Below are positions 52,954 through 62,619 of a stretch of 64,000 bases of DNA, one piece after another. The notes beneath the pieces are model-generated. The model saw nothing but the letters and a program-made list of their open reading frames with translations, was not told the origin of the DNA and ran no database searches. Each line of letters opens with the position of its first letter. Within the stretch, counting starts at the first letter, position 1. This DNA comes from UBA12170 sp964293475 (GTDB taxonomy: Bacteria; Bacteroidota; Bacteroidia; Bacteroidales; UBA12170), in the NCBI GenBank assembly GCA_964293475.1, contig CAXYYJ010000002.1, positions 1-64,000 on the forward strand. The letters are read 5' to 3'. Position numbers and translations under genes: made by a program.

Positions 52954-55392
52954 ATGAAATTCGGATATTTCGACGATTCGCGCAGAGAGTATGTGATAAC
53001 CAATCCAAAAACTCCCTGGCCCTGGATAAACTATCTGGGGACCGATGATTTTTTCTCCATCATCTCCAATACCGCCGGTGGCTATTCTTTCTTTAAGGAT
53101 GCCAAATTCAGGCGCATAACGCGTTACCGATACAACAATGTTCCCATGGACAATGGCGGGCGATATTTCTACATAAACGACAATGGATGTATCTGGAATC
53201 CGGGATGGAAACCAGCAAAAACGCCCCTCGATTTCTATGAGTGTCGCCATGGCATGAATTATACCGAAATCACAGGCCAAAAGAACGGATTAAAAGTTCA
53301 GGCGCTGTTTTTTGTCCCCCTGAATACCAGAGCCGAAATTCAAAAACTCACGCTCACCAATCTTTCGGGCGCCACAAAAAAATTCAGTCTTTTCTCCTTT
53401 GCCGAGTGGGCGCTGTGGAATGCAGCCACCGACATGGAAAATTTTCAGCGCAATCTGAGCACAGGCGAAGTCGAAATTCAAGATTCTGTAATCTATCATA
53501 AAACAGAATACCGCGAACGCCGCAACCACTTTGCCTACTACTCGGTCAATGTTCCCATTCAGGGTTTCGATACCGACCGAGAAAGCTTTATGGGGATGTA
53601 TAATGGTTTCGAAATGCCCGAGGTGGTGGAAGCCGGAAAATCGGGTAATAGCGTGGCACATGGTTGGTCGCCCATTGCTTCTCACCAGTTGGATTTAGAA
53701 CTGGCGCCCGGCGAAACCAAAGACCTTGTTTTTGTTTTGGGCTATGTGGAAAACGAGCCGGAAGAGAAATGGGAGCGGAAAGGAATTATAAATAAAACCA
53801 AAGCGCTGGAGACCATCGCCAGGTTTCGGACAGCAGCACAGGTTGATTTGGCTTTGGCTGAGCTAAAATCCTATTGGGATGAGCTTTTAAGCAGTTTTGT
53901 GGTGAATTCGGGCGACGAAAAACTCGACCGCATGGTCAATATATGGAACCAGTATCAATGCATGATAACCTTTAATTTCAGCAGGTCGGCCTCGTTTTTC
54001 GAAAGCGGAATTGGCCGTGGAATGGGTTTCCGCGATTCCAATCAGGATTTGATTGGGTTTGTGCATCAGGTGCCTCAGCGAGCCCGTCAACGCATCATCG
54101 ATATTGCCTCCACTCAGTTTCCCGACGGCGGATGTTACCATCAGTACCAACCACTCACCAAACGCGGAAACAACGATATTGGCGGCGGATTTAACGACGA
54201 CCCCCTTTGGCTGATTCTTGGAACCACAGCCTACATTAAAGAGACTGGCGATTTCGGCATTTTAGACGAACAAGTTCCTTTTGACAACGACATGAGCCTG
54301 GCCCGTCCGCTTTTCGACCATCTCACCGTTTCGCTCAATCATGTTACCGAAAATCTGGGGCCTCACGGGTTGCCGCTCATTGGCCGCGCCGACTGGAACG
54401 ACTGTCTCAATCTCAATTGCTTCTCCTTTAACCCCGACGAATCCTTTCAAACCACCGAAAACAAAAGCTCAGGAAGTCAGGCTGAATCGGTGATGATAGC
54501 CGGATTGTTTGTGGTCTATGGCCGAGAATATGCCCAACTTTGTCAGGTAACAAACCGTCCCGACGAAGCGCAGCGGGCACTGAATCAGGTGGCCAAAATG
54601 GAACAAGCCATCAAGGATTTTGGATGGGATGGCGATTGGTTTCTGCGGGCCTACGACTACTACGGCCAAAAAATAGGAAGCCAAGAGAACGACGAAGGAA
54701 AGATTTTTATAGAATCTAATGGCTGGTGCACCATGGCGGGGATTGGCCTGGAAGAAGGAATGGTAGAAAAAGCCCTCGACTCGGTGAATAGTCTGCTCAA
54801 TACAAAATATGGAATTGTTCTCAACCAACCGGCTTTTACCAGCTATCGTCCCGAATACGGAGAAATATCCACCTATCCCGAAGGCTACAAGGAGAATGCA
54901 GGTGTTTTTTGCCACAACAATCCGTGGATTATGATTGGCGAAACCGTGCAGGGCAATGGCAACAGGGCCTGGGAATATTACAGGCAAATTTGTCCCGCTT
55001 ATCTGGAAGAGGAAAGCGGTCTTCATCGCACCGAGCCTTATGTTTACTCGCAAATGATAGCCGGTAAAGATGCTTTTAAAACCGGCGAAGCCAAAAACTC
55101 CTGGCTCACGGGAACAGCAGCCTGGAATTACTACGCCATAACTCAGTATATTCTTGGAATTCAGCCCGATTATGCTGGATTGAAGATAGATCCCTGTGTA
55201 CCATCACACTGGGAAAATCTGCAAATTACCCGTAAATTCAGAGGGAAGACCTTTGCCATTCAAATCCAAAACCCCAATCATGTTTCCAAAGGGGTTAAAG
55301 AGCTGTTTGTAAACGGTGAGTTGGTGGAAGGTCAGACGGTGAGTTTTGATGCTGAAGGAGAAATTGTGCTGGTGAAAGTAATTTTGGGATAA
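52954..55392 (+). CDS. GH94 cellobiose phosphorylase
   Basis: This 812-residue enzyme lacks a signal peptide, so it is cytoplasmic. It closely follows the Cellvibrio gilvus cellobiose phosphorylase pattern from beginning to end: YGYFDD-type start (MKFGYFDDSRREYVITNPKT), PWPWINYLG, GGYSFFKDAKFRRITRYRYN, GIGRGMGFRDSNQDL, and IGRADWNDCLN with the probable catalytic Asp483. It converts cellobiose and phosphate to glucose-1-phosphate and glucose, saving one ATP equivalent. It is the last enzyme gene of the run, after the GPH transporter, and implies that backbone disaccharide is taken up intact. Confidence 0.93.
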   Translation: MKFGYFDDSRREYVITNPKTPWPWINYLGTDDFFSIISNTAGGYSFFKDAKFRRITRYRYNNVPMDNGGRYFYINDNGCIWNPGWKPAKTPLDFYECRHGMNYTEITGQKNGLKVQALFFVPLNTRAEIQKLTLTNLSGATKKFSLFSFAEWALWNAATDMENFQRNLSTGEVEIQDSVIYHKTEYRERRNHFAYYSVNVPIQGFDTDRESFMGMYNGFEMPEVVEAGKSGNSVAHGWSPIASHQLDLELAPGETKDLVFVLGYVENEPEEKWERKGIINKTKALETIARFRTAAQVDLALAELKSYWDELLSSFVVNSGDEKLDRMVNIWNQYQCMITFNFSRSASFFESGIGRGMGFRDSNQDLIGFVHQVPQRARQRIIDIASTQFPDGGCYHQYQPLTKRGNNDIGGGFNDDPLWLILGTTAYIKETGDFGILDEQVPFDNDMSLARPLFDHLTVSLNHVTENLGPHGLPLIGRADWNDCLNLNCFSFNPDESFQTTENKSSGSQAESVMIAGLFVVYGREYAQLCQVTNRPDEAQRALNQVAKMEQAIKDFGWDGDWFLRAYDYYGQKIGSQENDEGKIFIESNGWCTMAGIGLEEGMVEKALDSVNSLLNTKYGIVLNQPAFTSYRPEYGEISTYPEGYKENAGVFCHNNPWIMIGETVQGNGNRAWEYYRQICPAYLEEESGLHRTEPYVYSQMIAGKDAFKTGEAKNSWLTGTAAWNYYAITQYILGIQPDYAGLKIDPCVPSHWENLQITRKFRGKTFAIQIQNPNHVSKGVKELFVNGELVEGQTVSFDAEGEIVLVKVILG

Positions 55393-55441
55393 GGAAACAT
55401 TTTTTCTCTATCAACCCCATAAATCGCTAATTGACAACGGA

Positions 55442-58400
55442 TTAATCGTTGTTCTGTTGCTCTTTGTACTTGCTGGGCAAAACCCCAAATTCGTTTTTAA
55501 ATTGTTTGGAGAAATAGCGCGGATCGCTAAATCCCACTTCATACGATATCTCGCTGATGGTGAGATGTCCGGAGAACATGAGGTCGGCGGCCTTTTTCAT
55601 GCGCACCAGTCTGATGAGCTCTATGGGCGTTTTTCCGGTGAGCGACATGGTTTTTTTGTACAGATGAACACGGCTCACAGCCAACTCTTTACTCAGCTGA
55701 TTGACCGAAAATTCGGGGTTGGAAATATTCTGATTGATTTGTTCCAGAATCTTGTTCAGCAGCTTTTCGTCGAGGCTGGTAATGGTTTCGGAATGCGATT
55801 CTATGCGAAGGCTTTTCTGATATTCCTTAATAAACTTCTGCCGCAGATGAATGAGATATTTAATGCGGGCTTCGAGAATATCCATGTCGAAAGGTTTGGT
55901 GATATACTCGTCGGCACCCACTTTAAAACCCGAAACCTTATCTTCGTGGGTAGATTTTGCGGTGAGCAGAATAATGGGAATATGCGAATATTCGGGGTTT
56001 GTTTTTACCTGATTGCAAAGCTGAAGCCCGTCCATTACAGGCATCATAATATCGCTCACAATTAAATCAGCATCGTGAATTTCCAGCAGCTCCAGCGCCT
56101 GTTTTCCATGGTCCGCTTCCAGAATATTGTATTTGGTTTGCAGGCTTTCTTTCAGATAGCTTCGGAATTCCAGATTATCTTCAACGAGCAGAATGGTTCG
56201 TTTGTCTTTATTGATGATGGTTTCGGGGACTAATTCCGATTGGTTTAGTAATTCATCCTGCTCTTCTTCCTGATGGGTGAGTCGCTGACGGTTCACGGGC
56301 AGCCTTACAGTGAAACAGCTTCCCTGTCCGGGCTCACTCTCCACGCTGATGCTGCCTTTATGCAATTCCACAAACTCCTTGGTCAGCGAGAGGCCTATTC
56401 CGCTTCCGGTGGTAACAAAATCGCGCGATTGCTGAACCTGATAGAAGCGTTCGAACAACCTGTCGCGGTGTTCTTTTTCTATGCCAATGCCCATATCTTT
56501 CACCTTTATGGTAAGATACTCGTTGTTGTCTTCGCGGGTAAGTTGCGAAACTACATGAATGCTTCCCCCCTCGTGGGTAAACTTGAAAGCATTGGAAAGC
56601 AGATTGTTGATTATTTTTTCAACCTTATCTTTATCAAATTGCATAAACAGCTCCGACTCGTAGCTCACAAATTGCAAATCGATTTTTTTGGTTTCCGAGA
56701 GCTCGCTGAATGCTTCAACAGTTTTTCTTAGGTGGTTTACGATATTCCCAAAGGTAAGGTCGATGCTGAGTTTATTGGCTTCTGCTTTTCTGAAATCCAA
56801 AAGCTGATTCACCAGATTAAGTAAACGACCTGCGTTTTGCCTGATGAGCTCCAGATGCTTTCGGGTGCTCTCGTTCAGGTCGGTTTTCAACAGATTGTCC
56901 AAAGGAGTGATGATGAGGGTTAATGGAGTTCTAAACTCGTGGCTCACATTGGTAAAAAACCTGGTTTTTAGCTGGTTGAGCTCATGCTGCCGCAAGCTTT
57001 CTGCCTCGGCATGTTCTTTTAAATACTTATTGCGAATCTTCATCCCCACATATTTCCGCAATACATACAAGGCCGCCAGAAAGAGCAGAAAATAAAAGAC
57101 ATAGGCATACCATGAAAGATACCAGGGGGGCAAAATAACAATATTTACAAAGGCTTCCGAATCGTCCCATTCTGTTAAAAAATCCGATGACTGCACCACA
57201 AAACGGTAATTTCCGGGGTTTAGATTGGTATAGGTGGCTTTTCTGTTTTCCCAGGAGGTATAGATCCATTGGTCGGTAAAGCCTTCGAGTTTATAGCGGT
57301 AATGGATTTTTTTTGGGGTAAGAAAATCGATGAGGGTAAATGCCAGACTAAACATATTCTCCCGGCTGCTCAACTCCAGGGTGCTTCCGTTGAAGGTGGC
57401 CGAATGAACAATTTTTCGTCCGTTAATTTCCCCATTCACAGGTATTTTGTTGCCAAAAATTTCGAGCCCAGTGATATGTGGCGAAGGATAGCGGGTATAG
57501 CTGGTGTTTTGCTCCGGCTTGAAAAGGTTAAAGCCATTGGGGCCACCAAAAATAAGCTCACCATGTTTGGTTTTAAGGGCAGAACCTTCGTTAAACTCAC
57601 GACCCTGCAAACCATCCGACTCATTAAAAACCACCGAGTAGTATTCCTTCAGTTGGTTATTCGCGTCCCAGCTCAGCACCAGTTTAACCAATCCCGAGGA
57701 AGTTCCAATCCATAAACTTCCATCGTCCGACTCCAAAACCGACATCACCGCATAATCAAAGCTTCTGTTGTCCATGTTCAGCGGAATAAAGCTGTTCTCC
57801 TGCTTGTTGTAAAGGTTCATGCCATTTCTGGCTCCAGCCCAAATATTTCCCCGGGAATCTTTAAAAACCTTGAAAACCAAATTGTCGCTCAGGGTTCTCT
57901 TGTTGCTGGCATCGTTCAAAAACTGAATAAACCTGGAGCTTTGCCGGTCCAGAACAAAAACGCCACGATCGGTGCCAAACCACATATTTCCTTCGTTATC
58001 TTCGGCAATATCCATAACAAAAGACGAACCCAGCGAATTGATTCCGCCATTGCTGTAATGATTGAACACTCCCTCGCGGGCATCGAACATATCCAATCCA
58101 CCCCCAAGCATTCCAATCCAGATTTTCCCGCGCGAATCTTCAAAAATATCCCAGATTTTATTGTCGTTGATGGTGGTGAAATCGTTGGGGTTGTGCTGGT
58201 AATTGGTAAAATTCTGACCATCGTAAACCGACAAACCGCCATGATAGGTTCCAATCCAGAGCTTGTCTTGCCGGTCCATATGCAGCGACACAATCACATC
58301 GCTTTGCAAAGCATTGGCCTGACCTCGTTTGGCCGTTATGGTTTGGAAAGAATTGTTTAGCCGGTCAAAATATATGAGTCCGTTGCCATTGGTTCCAATC

Positions 58401-59548
58401 CATAAATTCCCTTTTTTGTCTTCCGCAAAACAGTTTACATCGTTGTGGGGCAGGGTTTTATTATTGTTTGGGAAATTGATAAAATGCCAGAACCGATAAA
58501 TGTTTTCATGGTAATAATTGGCTCCCTGCTTAAAAGTTCCTATCCAGATGATGCTGTCATTTCCCATATAAAGCTCGGTGATAACATTCTGAGCCAGACT
58601 ATTTTCGTTAAATGGGTCATTGACAATATGCTGTATCTCTTTTTTTTGCGGGTCGATAATATTGATGCCTCCATGGTCGGTGCCAATCCATATTTTGGAG
58701 TCGGGGGCCTGAATAATGCTGGTGATAATGTTCGAGTTGAGAGCCGGAGAGCCCGCGCTGGTATATTGGGTTAGGTTATCGTTCACATCGATGCAAAACA
58801 CACCCGCAGCTTCATCGTTGCAAAAAACCCACAATCGGCTTTGCTGGTCCACAAAAGTCTCGAAATATTTTTCTTTAAGCTGAACTCTGTCAAAAATAGA
58901 ATGTATTCTCTTGATCGGCTTTGGTTTTCCCGCATCCAGAATATCAATCATTCCATTGTCGTAGGTAATATAGAGATTCGAACCATGGGCAGCAACATGA
59001 CTAATGCTAATGTCGGGCCAATCGGTGGAGCTGGCAGAAAGGAAAAAGCGATTTTGGTTGGTAAAAATATTGTGTTCGATGATGCCTTCTCCCGGTATAT
59101 TGAAAAAGAGAATGCTATCGCCAAAGGGCACCACAAGGTCGATATTAAAATTCTGATAGGTCTTTTTTTCTGTCACCAGCGTAAATCTGTTTACAAACTC
59201 CTCGTTGTTCGGATTGAAAATACACATATCGTAGGGCAGATGAATCCAGAAACGGCCAAGTTGGTCTTTTACAATCGATTGAATCACATTACTTGGCAGA
59301 GAAGAACTGTCGTCGGGGTTATGCTTGAAGGTTTTAAATCCGTATCCGTCGTAGCGGTTGAGCCCCGATTGGGTGCCAATCCACAAAAAACCATTGTTAT
59401 CTTCAGCAAAGCACTGCACATGATTATTCGACAATCCGATTTTATAATCGATATGGCCAAAATTGTAGGGCTTACCATCGCCTGCCACCAGTTGGCCAGC
59501 AAACAGTGCCCACAAAAAGCCAATAAAAAGGAATTGTTTAAATGGCAT
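55442..59548 (-). CDS. Hybrid two-component system sensor/regulator (HTCS)
   Basis: This 1368-residue protein unites all two-component parts. It has a signal peptide, about 14 propeller repeats (motifs such as FLWIGTQSGLNRYDGYG, KIWIGTDHGGINI, NLWIGTNGNGLIYF) and a Y_Y_Y domain (about 725-800, YRYKLEGFTDQW). A membrane segment (about 808-835) is followed by the histidine kinase with His870 (NVSHEFRTPLTL), ATPase (DMGIGIEKEHRDRLFERFY), a receiver (phospho-Asp1166, LIVSDIMMPVMDG) and an AraC DNA-binding domain (about 1262-1363). It senses a periplasmic oligosaccharide and activates its locus. It converges on the GH94 gene, 49 bases away, and so most likely controls the SusC-to-GH94 run. Confidence 0.95.
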   Translation of the reverse strand: MPFKQFLFIGFLWALFAGQLVAGDGKPYNFGHIDYKIGLSNNHVQCFAEDNNGFLWIGTQSGLNRYDGYGFKTFKHNPDDSSSLPSNVIQSIVKDQLGRFWIHLPYDMCIFNPNNEEFVNRFTLVTEKKTYQNFNIDLVVPFGDSILFFNIPGEGIIEHNIFTNQNRFFLSASSTDWPDISISHVAAHGSNLYITYDNGMIDILDAGKPKPIKRIHSIFDRVQLKEKYFETFVDQQSRLWVFCNDEAAGVFCIDVNDNLTQYTSAGSPALNSNIITSIIQAPDSKIWIGTDHGGINIIDPQKKEIQHIVNDPFNENSLAQNVITELYMGNDSIIWIGTFKQGANYYHENIYRFWHFINFPNNNKTLPHNDVNCFAEDKKGNLWIGTNGNGLIYFDRLNNSFQTITAKRGQANALQSDVIVSLHMDRQDKLWIGTYHGGLSVYDGQNFTNYQHNPNDFTTINDNKIWDIFEDSRGKIWIGMLGGGLDMFDAREGVFNHYSNGGINSLGSSFVMDIAEDNEGNMWFGTDRGVFVLDRQSSRFIQFLNDASNKRTLSDNLVFKVFKDSRGNIWAGARNGMNLYNKQENSFIPLNMDNRSFDYAVMSVLESDDGSLWIGTSSGLVKLVLSWDANNQLKEYYSVVFNESDGLQGREFNEGSALKTKHGELIFGGPNGFNLFKPEQNTSYTRYPSPHITGLEIFGNKIPVNGEINGRKIVHSATFNGSTLELSSRENMFSLAFTLIDFLTPKKIHYRYKLEGFTDQWIYTSWENRKATYTNLNPGNYRFVVQSSDFLTEWDDSEAFVNIVILPPWYLSWYAYVFYFLLFLAALYVLRKYVGMKIRNKYLKEHAEAESLRQHELNQLKTRFFTNVSHEFRTPLTLIITPLDNLLKTDLNESTRKHLELIRQNAGRLLNLVNQLLDFRKAEANKLSIDLTFGNIVNHLRKTVEAFSELSETKKIDLQFVSYESELFMQFDKDKVEKIINNLLSNAFKFTHEGGSIHVVSQLTREDNNEYLTIKVKDMGIGIEKEHRDRLFERFYQVQQSRDFVTTGSGIGLSLTKEFVELHKGSISVESEPGQGSCFTVRLPVNRQRLTHQEEEQDELLNQSELVPETIINKDKRTILLVEDNLEFRSYLKESLQTKYNILEADHGKQALELLEIHDADLIVSDIMMPVMDGLQLCNQVKTNPEYSHIPIILLTAKSTHEDKVSGFKVGADEYITKPFDMDILEARIKYLIHLRQKFIKEYQKSLRIESHSETITSLDEKLLNKILEQINQNISNPEFSVNQLSKELAVSRVHLYKKTMSLTGKTPIELIRLVRMKKAADLMFSGHLTISEISYEVGFSDPRYFSKQFKNEFGVLPSKYKEQQNND

Positions 59549-59861
59549 AGACAGGAGTTAAAAACGTGTTCAAAAGTATGAAAAAATTGGGGATGTAATG
59601 ATGATGCCCCAGCTGAAGAAACTGACTTGTTGGATAATATTATAAATATATGGTATCATTACCATATAATTAAAAGATTATAATATTCCAGAATTAGTAA
59701 TAGAAAAAATCGTGGTAAATAAATCTGACCTAATTTTTTAACAAAATATTCGAACAAAACGTTAATTTAGTATATAAATAGGGTATATTATATTTTTTAC
59801 TGGGGAATAATATTAACACTTTATTTGATTATCCATATTCAAAATATTTATACTAAAAATT
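59549..59861. other. AT-rich gene-free region upstream of the HTCS gene
   Basis: This 313-bp region is very AT-rich and contains no supported coding frame. It carries the HTCS promoter candidate near 59571 and the end of the PAP2-like gene's transcript. I saw no convincing terminator. Confidence 0.6.
59571..59578 (-). promoter_or_regulatory. Candidate -7 element of the HTCS gene
   Basis: Minus-strand TACTTTTG matches TAnnTTTG. Transcription would begin near 59567, about 19 bases before the ATG at 59548. Confidence 0.45.
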
Positions 59862-60482
59862 TTAAATATAAACCATAAATGCAATAAAACTAATAAACGA
59901 AGTAATACCTAGAAGAAACCCGCCATAAACCTGAGTTGAATCGTGTGCCTGTAGTTTAAGTCTGGCAAATCCTACCAAACCACTGGCAATTATTGATGAA
60001 TAAGCCAGCCATGGAGAGTCGAAAAATTGAAGTCCGGTTAGATAAATTATCAATCCCGTCATGGCTCCAACAGCCATACTATGCACCGAAATTTTCCAGA
60101 AGCTGGTCACAATCAGCGCAATAAAAGTCAAAATGGCAGAGAAAACAAATACATGAGACAGATTCTCAAAAACATCGACCTGATTGAGAACATAGGCTGT
60201 AGTCAGATAAAATATCCCGGTCACCAGAAAAGGTAAAAACCTATCTTTCCTGCTTTCCATCTGCAAGCTGTCAATTATACCGAATTTCTTCATGAGATAA
60301 AACAGCAAAACAGGTATCAGAACGGTATTCAGAAAAATGAGTAAAAGAATGTAAAGCCATGAGTTACCATGGCTAAACATATGTGCTTTGTATTGAAGAT
60401 TGAAAAAAATTAGGAAAACATACAGCGGCATCCACAAGGGATGTAGCAAATAGCTGATGAATATGGCCAGATTTCTACTCAA
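59862..60482 (-). CDS. PAP2-like integral membrane protein
   Basis: This 206-residue protein has about six membrane segments. Motifs resemble the PAP2 phosphatase set in a weak form: ESRKDRFLPF (for KX6RP), ISVHSMAVGA (for PSGH) and ARLKLQAHDSTQVYGG (for SRX5HX3D). It may be a lipid phosphatase or a relative that lost activity; the first motif lacks the usual Pro after Arg. It starts three bases after the RNase G/E gene and is co-transcribed with it. The pairing is seen in other Bacteroidota, but the reason is unknown. Confidence 0.72.
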   Translation of the reverse strand: MSRNLAIFISYLLHPLWMPLYVFLIFFNLQYKAHMFSHGNSWLYILLLIFLNTVLIPVLLFYLMKKFGIIDSLQMESRKDRFLPFLVTGIFYLTTAYVLNQVDVFENLSHVFVFSAILTFIALIVTSFWKISVHSMAVGAMTGLIIYLTGLQFFDSPWLAYSSIIASGLVGFARLKLQAHDSTQVYGGFLLGITSFISFIAFMVYI

Positions 60483-60485
60483 TTT

Positions 60486-62036
60486 CTATAGCTTAATTTC
60501 TTCTTCGTTTTTATTAAAGATATGATATTCAACCAGATGGTAAGATACATCCTGCTCCACAGTAATCCATTTTTTGAACATGCTATACCAGCGGCGTTGA
60601 ATATGGAAAAACTTACTGCGGATAAAAGCATAGGTAAACGGATGGGTTATGATTTTGAGTGTTTGCTCGTTCTGCTCGTTGATGAGGTAAGCCAAATGAT
60701 TCTGTATTTCATCAATAAGGAGGGCGCTTGGAGTAACTTCGCCGGTACCTTTACAAACAGGGCATTGCTCCTGAATTTCCACACTCATTTCGGGGCGCAC
60801 CCGCTGACGGGTAATTTGTACCAATCCGAATTTAGATGGAGGAAGTATGGTATGCTTGGCTCTGTCTTTGGCCATTTCTTCGCGCAAATGTGCAAAAAGT
60901 GCTCTGCGGTTTTGAGGCAGATTCATGTCGATAAAATCAATCACGATAATTCCACCCATATCTCTCAACCTTAGCTGTCGTGCTATTTCGCTGGCAGCCT
61001 CCAGATTGGTTTGAAGTGCATTTTCCTCCTGAGTTTTATCTTTATTCACCCGGTGCCCGCTGTTCACATCAATCACATGCATGGCTTCGGTGTGCTCTAT
61101 GATGAGATAAATGCCGCTTTTTATGGTAACAATTTTTCCAAAAGAGCTCTTAATTTGCTTATCTACACCAGTTTGCTCAAAAATGGGTCGCCCTTTAACC
61201 AAACTCACTATACTCGATTTGCCCGGGGCAATTTTCTCAATGTAGTTTTTAATCTCTTGAGCTACAGTTCCATCGTTAATTTTTATGGAATTGAAAGACT
61301 CGTTGAGCAAATCTCTCAAAATGGTCGAAGTACGATCTAATTCACTGTGAACCTTGGCAGGGATTTTAGTTTTTTGGGTTATTTTCGAATGAATACTCTC
61401 CCATTTGCTTACCAAATTACGCAAATCGGCATCCAGCTCGGCAACTTTTCTGTCCTCGGCCATGGTTCTTACAATTAAACCATAGTTGGGGGGTTTAATG
61501 CTGGTAATAAGCCTTTTGAGTCTTTTACGTTCTTCAGCACTCTTTATTTTCTGCGAAACGCTGATTTTGTCGGCGAAGGGAAGTAGAACCATGTATCGGC
61601 CGGCAAAAGATATTTCCGATGAAATACGTGGACCTTTAGAAGAAATAGGCTCTTTGGCAATTTGAATGAGTACGGTTTGGTTGGGCTTTAAAACGGTATT
61701 AATCTTACCCGATTTTTGAATATCGCCTTCAATTTTCAAATTTTGATAGGCGTCTTCTACATCGGTGCCATTCATCAATGTCCTGATGTATTTGTTCGAA
61801 GTATGTATTTGGGGGCCAAGATCCAAGTAGTGTAAAAAAGCATCTCTCTCGTAACCCACATCTACAAAAGCGGCATTAAGACCGGGCATTATCTTCCTCA
61901 CCCGCCCCAAATATATATCGCCAACAGAAAAATTGCTGTTTGTTTTGTCTTTATGCAGCTCTACAAGCTGATTTTCTTCCAATAAGGCAATTTCTACCTC
62001 ATTAGATTCAGAGTTTATTATTAATTCTCTGTTCAT
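60486..62036 (-). CDS. rng: Ribonuclease G/E
   Basis: This 516-residue endoribonuclease handles rRNA maturation and mRNA decay. An S1 domain is at about 38-110 (VGDIYLGRVRKIMPGLNAAF, then VDVGYERDAFLHYLDLGP). The catalytic region has the metal-binding VIDVNSGHRV and IVIDFIDM. The zinc-link CPVCKGTGEV is present as in RNase G and E. It lacks the long disordered scaffold of RNase E, so RNase G is the best name. It leads a two-gene operon with the PAP2-like gene. Confidence 0.94.
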   Translation of the reverse strand: MNRELIINSESNEVEIALLEENQLVELHKDKTNSNFSVGDIYLGRVRKIMPGLNAAFVDVGYERDAFLHYLDLGPQIHTSNKYIRTLMNGTDVEDAYQNLKIEGDIQKSGKINTVLKPNQTVLIQIAKEPISSKGPRISSEISFAGRYMVLLPFADKISVSQKIKSAEERKRLKRLITSIKPPNYGLIVRTMAEDRKVAELDADLRNLVSKWESIHSKITQKTKIPAKVHSELDRTSTILRDLLNESFNSIKINDGTVAQEIKNYIEKIAPGKSSIVSLVKGRPIFEQTGVDKQIKSSFGKIVTIKSGIYLIIEHTEAMHVIDVNSGHRVNKDKTQEENALQTNLEAASEIARQLRLRDMGGIIVIDFIDMNLPQNRRALFAHLREEMAKDRAKHTILPPSKFGLVQITRQRVRPEMSVEIQEQCPVCKGTGEVTPSALLIDEIQNHLAYLINEQNEQTLKIITHPFTYAFIRSKFFHIQRRWYSMFKKWITVEQDVSYHLVEYHIFNKNEEEIKL

Positions 62037-62065
62037 TTAGGAACATTTTTAAATAAAAAAGCCAA

Positions 62066-62082
62066 CTAATCACCTTGATTAG
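62066..62082 (-). terminator. Hairpin in the leader region of RNase G
   Basis: CTAATCA/TGATTAG form a seven-base stem with a three-base loop. On the minus strand a GGC and run of T follow, so it can act as a weak terminator of upstream transcription or as a structured part of the RNase G leader, 30 bases before the ATG. Confidence 0.45.
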
Positions 62083-62137
62083 CTGCTAAGGAAGAAAAAA
62101 AGGAGAGGCAATCGTTTGGTAAATCAATAAAGTTAAA

Positions 62138-62173
62138 AATCAAGGCTGTAGATTTACTGCTACAACCTTGATT
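62138..62173 (-). terminator. Terminator after the HU/COX24-type operon
   Basis: Arms AATCAAGGCTGTAG and CTACAACCTTGATT pair with one mismatch around an eight-base loop and end in T residues on the minus strand. It lies 13 bases beyond the stop codon of the 29-residue protein. Confidence 0.7.
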
Positions 62174-62185
62174 TAGTGTTTTAGA

Positions 62186-62275
62186 CTATTTTTTCTTATG
62201 TCTGTTTTTTCTTAAGCGTTTTTTGCGCTTATGGGTTGACATTTTATGTCTTTTTCTCTTTTTTCCGCTAGGCAT
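62186..62275 (-). CDS. AURKAIP1/COX24-type very basic 29-residue protein
   Basis: The 29-codon frame starts MPSGKKRKRHKMSTHKRKK and ends RHKKK; about two thirds of residues are Lys, Arg or His. This matches the very small basic AURKAIP1/COX24-domain proteins widely found in Bacteroidota, which are believed to associate with the small ribosomal subunit. It lies 16 bases after the HU stop in the same direction, so it should be co-transcribed with HU. It is shorter than gene finders usually accept. Confidence 0.88.
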   Translation of the reverse strand: MPSGKKRKRHKMSTHKRKKRLRKNRHKKK

Positions 62276-62291
62276 ATCCTTGTGTCTTTAA

Positions 62292-62576
62292 TTATTTAAC
62301 GGTGCTCTTAACTTCCGAAACAAAGGTTTTAGCCGGTTTGAAAGAAGGAATGTTGTGAGCGGGGATAATGATAGTTGTGTTCTTGGAAATATTTCTACCA
62401 GTTTTCTCTGCTCTCTTTTTAATTACAAAACTTCCGAATCCTCTTAGATATACGTTTTCGCCGTTTGACATGGAGTCTTTTATTGCATCCATAAATGCTT
62501 CTACGGTTTTTTGAACTGCAATCTTCTCAATACCTGTTTTGTTCGCAATATCTGCTACGATTTCTGCTTTAGTCAT
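62292..62576 (-). CDS. HU-family DNA-binding protein
   Basis: This 94-residue nucleoid protein binds and bends DNA as a dimer. It shows the HU/IHF pattern: MTKAEIVADIANKTGIEK, EAFMDAIKDSMSNGENVYLR, GFGSFVIKKRAEKTGRN and the C-terminal FKPAKTFVSEV with the DNA-minor-groove arm in between (IIIPAHNIPSF). It is the first gene of the HU-COX24 unit, divergent from mutY. Confidence 0.95.
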   Translation of the reverse strand: MTKAEIVADIANKTGIEKIAVQKTVEAFMDAIKDSMSNGENVYLRGFGSFVIKKRAEKTGRNISKNTTIIIPAHNIPSFKPAKTFVSEVKSTVK

Positions 62577-62619
62577 GATCTTATGTTTAATTAAATAATT
62601 TATTTTTGTAAATGGGTTG

